A stretch of DNA of 32,708 bases, from NCBI GenBank assembly GCA_009787405.1, contig WRGA01000101.1, forward strand, positions 1 to 32,708, written 5' to 3'. Source of the DNA: Candidatus Azobacteroides sp. (GTDB lineage: Bacteria; Bacteroidota; Bacteroidia; Bacteroidales; WRGA01). The notes beneath the pieces are model-generated. The model worked only from the letters and a program-made list of their open reading frames with translations, made no database searches and was not told the origin of the DNA. Below are positions 30,902-32,708 of the stretch, piece after piece; position 1 is the stretch's first letter; each line of letters begins with the position of its first letter. A program made the position numbers and the translations under genes.

Positions 30902-31879
30902 TTAAAATTGCCGGTTCATCAAATTCCCGGCCAATAAAATCAATTCCTGTTTTCGTGCATGCTCCACGCTTACTTTCTCCAAACAATCCATGGCATTTTT
31001 ATAATAAAAAACCGCTTTTTCTTCACCAATATCTTTAATATTCAATTGATTATAGATTTCCGTCACTTGTCTGACCTTCTCGTCCCGGTCAAAAGCCGGC
31101 AATGAAATCCAATGATTCAAAACATCCTTTTGCCGGGAATCGGCATGCTCCAACGCTTTGATCAATAAAAACGTTTTCTTGTTACAGACAATGTCGCCGC
31201 CGATATTTTTCCCGAACACGGAAGCATCGCCATATACGTCCAATAAATCATCCTTCAACTGGAAAGCCAATCCGATGTTAATCCCGAAATCATATAAATA
31301 CCGGGCATCGAGCGGATCGGCATTTCCCGCAAAAGCGCCTGTTTTCAAGGCACACCCCAATAATACGGCGGTCTTTAACCGGATCATTTCAAGATATTCC
31401 TCCTCGGTCACCCGGTCGCGAGTCTCAAAATCCATATCGAATTGTTGACCTTCGCAAACTTCCCTTGCGGTGGTCGAGAATAAATTCAATACTTCGGACA
31501 AAATTTCAGGTTTGCAAGATGAAACATATTGATAGGCAAGGATCAGCATGGCATCACCGGAAAGAATGGCGGTATTGTCGTTCCATTTTTTATGAATGGT
31601 CGGTTTTCCCCGTCGCATATCCGACCGGTCCATCAAATCATCGTGCATTAACGTGAAATTATGAAAAATTTCGATCCCCAATGCCGGATCGACAGCCGGT
31701 TCCACCTCATCGGAAAACAGATTGCAGGACATCAATACCAATGCCGGGCGTATTTTCTTTCCTCCCAACGACAACATGTAACGAATCGGCTCATACAACC
31801 TTTCGGGAGCCTTTGTTACGGATAAAATCTGATTTTCTCTTTGACTGAGAAGGGTAGTTAGTTGAGCAAATGAGAACAT
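30902..31879 (-). CDS. Polyprenyl (trans-isoprenyl) diphosphate synthase
   Basis: A 325-residue all-helical prenyltransferase that condenses isopentenyl diphosphate onto allylic diphosphates, for example to make octaprenyl diphosphate for menaquinone. The motifs are complete: KKIRP (41-45), the first Asp-rich motif DDLMD (80-84) followed by DMRRGKPT, and the second Asp-rich motif KDDLLDVYGD (210-219). I place the start at the ATG at 31879 (MFSFAQLTTLL) rather than 31930: the upstream codons overlap a -7 box (31935-31928), and family members usually begin here. The product chain length cannot be read from the sequence. It heads the cluster with the hypothetical, TatD and lipoprotein genes. Confidence 0.92.
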   Translation of the reverse strand: MFSFAQLTTLLSQRENQILSVTKAPERLYEPIRYMLSLGGKKIRPALVLMSCNLFSDEVEPAVDPALGIEIFHNFTLMHDDLMDRSDMRRGKPTIHKKWNDNTAILSGDAMLILAYQYVSSCKPEILSEVLNLFSTTAREVCEGQQFDMDFETRDRVTEEEYLEMIRLKTAVLLGCALKTGAFAGNADPLDARYLYDFGINIGLAFQLKDDLLDVYGDASVFGKNIGGDIVCNKKTFLLIKALEHADSRQKDVLNHWISLPAFDRDEKVRQVTEIYNQLNIKDIGEEKAVFYYKNAMDCLEKVSVEHARKQELILLAGNLMNRQF

Positions 31880-31927
31880 ACTTCGATGAGAATTATAAAG
31901 AATAAATAACTGTTTTTTTAGATTCTT

Positions 31928-31935
31928 CAAAGATA
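31928..31935 (-). promoter_or_regulatory. -7 box of the polyprenyl synthase gene
   Basis: TATCTTTG on the minus strand matches TAnnTTTG, about 49 bases before the chosen ATG at 31879. It lies over the alternative ATG at 31930, which argues against that start. Confidence 0.55.
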
Positions 31936-32454
31936 GATTGTTTTTTCGGAAAAAGAAAGTTTTTCTTTGAGAAGGGATGCTTTTGACTCCGTCGAACGTT
32001 GTTTCAAATTATGTCACAATGTTTATTTTACCCGATGCGGGACAACCTTTCCGGTTTTTGGTCTGTTTTTTTAAAATAATTGCCGGTTGCATAAAACCGT
32101 TTTTTAAATAATCACAATTTTGAAACGTGTTTTTGTCTTGAATTACATTTTGGGGAACGTGTTTTTGAATGAGGCATGAAAAGCGTGTGACGATGGGAGG
32201 GGCCGATTCCGGTAAATCGGAATGAATATTTGATTCGGTGTGCGAATAACGCACGGTTTGCAAAACCACGCAAACGAAAAGGTCGTAATTTTGGTTAAAA
32301 AAAGTTTAAGATGTTATTTTATATTTGGTATTGTCAATCTTATATAGGATTAAAAAAAATTATTCAACAAAGGTCCATTTAGCAGTTAACCAGTCTCATC
32401 TTTATTTCCTTATTTAATACAATAAATGTCGATAAAATCCTATGAAATAAGCGA

Positions 32455-32491
32455 ATAATAGCATAGATCAAATGCATTCCCGGGCTACTTA
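32455..32491 (+). repeat. Worn half copy of the palindromic MITE-like repeat family
   Basis: AATAGCATAGATCAAATGCA, then CCCGGG and CTACTTA, matches the right-hand end of copies 1 and 2 and the half copy at 151-190. No internal palindrome is present. Confidence 0.6.
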
Positions 32492-32627
32492 GGGAACCGT
32501 AAAAATAAAGGTCATCTATATCTATTTAACAATACCTCCCGATATTTTACTTTTTTTACACTTTTGCGTAAAATATAAAATAGCATTCTATATAAAAATA
32601 ACACCTTAACTTTTTTCTTAACCGTAA

Positions 32628-32657
32628 TTTCCGATATAAATAAAATTGCTATATTTG
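32628..32657 (+). promoter_or_regulatory. Possible promoter for a gene beyond the right edge
   Basis: TTTC (one mismatch to TTTG) at 32628-32631, an 18-base spacer, and TATATTTG at 32650-32657. The spacing equals that of the promoters at 225 and 20724. The gene it would serve lies outside the window. Confidence 0.45.
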
Positions 32658-32708
32658 TGCTTTATTCCCGGAGTACGTTTGCGGCGTGCCGGTAATGTTA
32701 AAAAAATA

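Larger units (their letters stand above)
31931..32708. other. 778-base gene-free region at the right edge
   Basis: AT-rich, no convincing gene. It contains a pair of adjacent small hairpins (GTGCG/CGCAC at 32240-32254 and GTTTGC/GCAAAC at 32256-32275), a lone TATATTTG box (32320-32327), a half copy of the palindromic repeat (32455-32491), and a promoter-like pair at 32628-32657 pointing out of the window. Confidence 0.55.

Noticed and set aside
31880-31930. 17-residue N-terminal extension of the polyprenyl synthase
   Set aside because: The ATG at 31930 lies within a likely -7 box; the ATG at 31879 fits the family start.
32009-32269. 86-codon minus-strand ORF at the right edge
   Set aside because: No domain, biased composition, no promoter or start signal, and it overlaps two small hairpins; it looks like a chance frame.

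Overview
The window reads as chromosomal DNA of a Bacteroidota bacterium, most likely order Bacteroidales. The evidence is AT-rich intergenic DNA, -7 promoter boxes of the TAnnTTTG type with a TTTG element 18 bases upstream in the clearest cases, starts that mostly lack a Shine-Dalgarno sequence, and families typical of that phylum: a Bacteroidota-type transketolase, a PIF1 helicase with a C-terminal HTH, a TPR membrane regulator with a C-terminal HTH, and a DUF6922/AbiEii pair. Species cannot be assigned from the sequence alone.

Layout. 1-3400 (+): a phospho-sugar mutase behind a good promoter, a small conserved hypothetical protein and a TIGR02757 (DUF2400) protein. 3488-4186 (-): two tiny exported Lys-rich proteins with related signal peptides, one of them Cys-rich. 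4732-6918 (+): PIF1-type helicase. 6922-8652 (-): L,D-transpeptidase lipoprotein. 8770-11025 (-): a two-gene UDP-HexNAc 4-epimerase/6-dehydrogenase cassette. 11046-13510 (-): an accessory island with a VOC-family gene remnant, a DUF6922/AbiEii toxin-antitoxin-like pair, and an AAA ATPase whose promoter carries duplicated dyad operators. 13660-18335 (+): a complete tripartite efflux system (TolC, MacA-like adaptor, MacB-like ATPase and permease), followed by an M48 lipoprotein protease. 19511-20485: a decayed IS5-family element. 20779-23497 (+): transketolase and ribose-5-phosphate isomerase B, both of the non-oxidative pentose phosphate pathway. 23805-26402: a membrane TPR/HTH regulator divergent from a small secreted protein. 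26403-27336: a gene-free stretch full of structured repeats. 27337-31879 (-): a PLP aminotransferase, then a cluster of polyprenyl synthetase, conserved hypothetical, TatD nuclease and lipoprotein.

Most genes are ordinary housekeeping or envelope genes. The unusual content is largely non-coding. (1) A MITE-like palindromic family of about 133-142 bp has four full copies and two half copies, with TAAGTA/TACTTA ends. (2) Six tracts of degenerate TTAACTC/TTAATTC heptamers include two pairs in inverted orientation. (3) A 159-nt branched inverted-repeat structure lies at 26652-26810. The coding stretches most worth attention are the ATPase with its duplicated operator next to the AbiE-like pair, the Cys/Lys-rich exported peptides, and the TPR/HTH regulator facing a small exported protein. 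I found no CRISPR array, rRNA, tRNA or prophage. I did not find a clearly new multi-gene system; the repeat family and the structured intergenic element are the best candidates for something undescribed.
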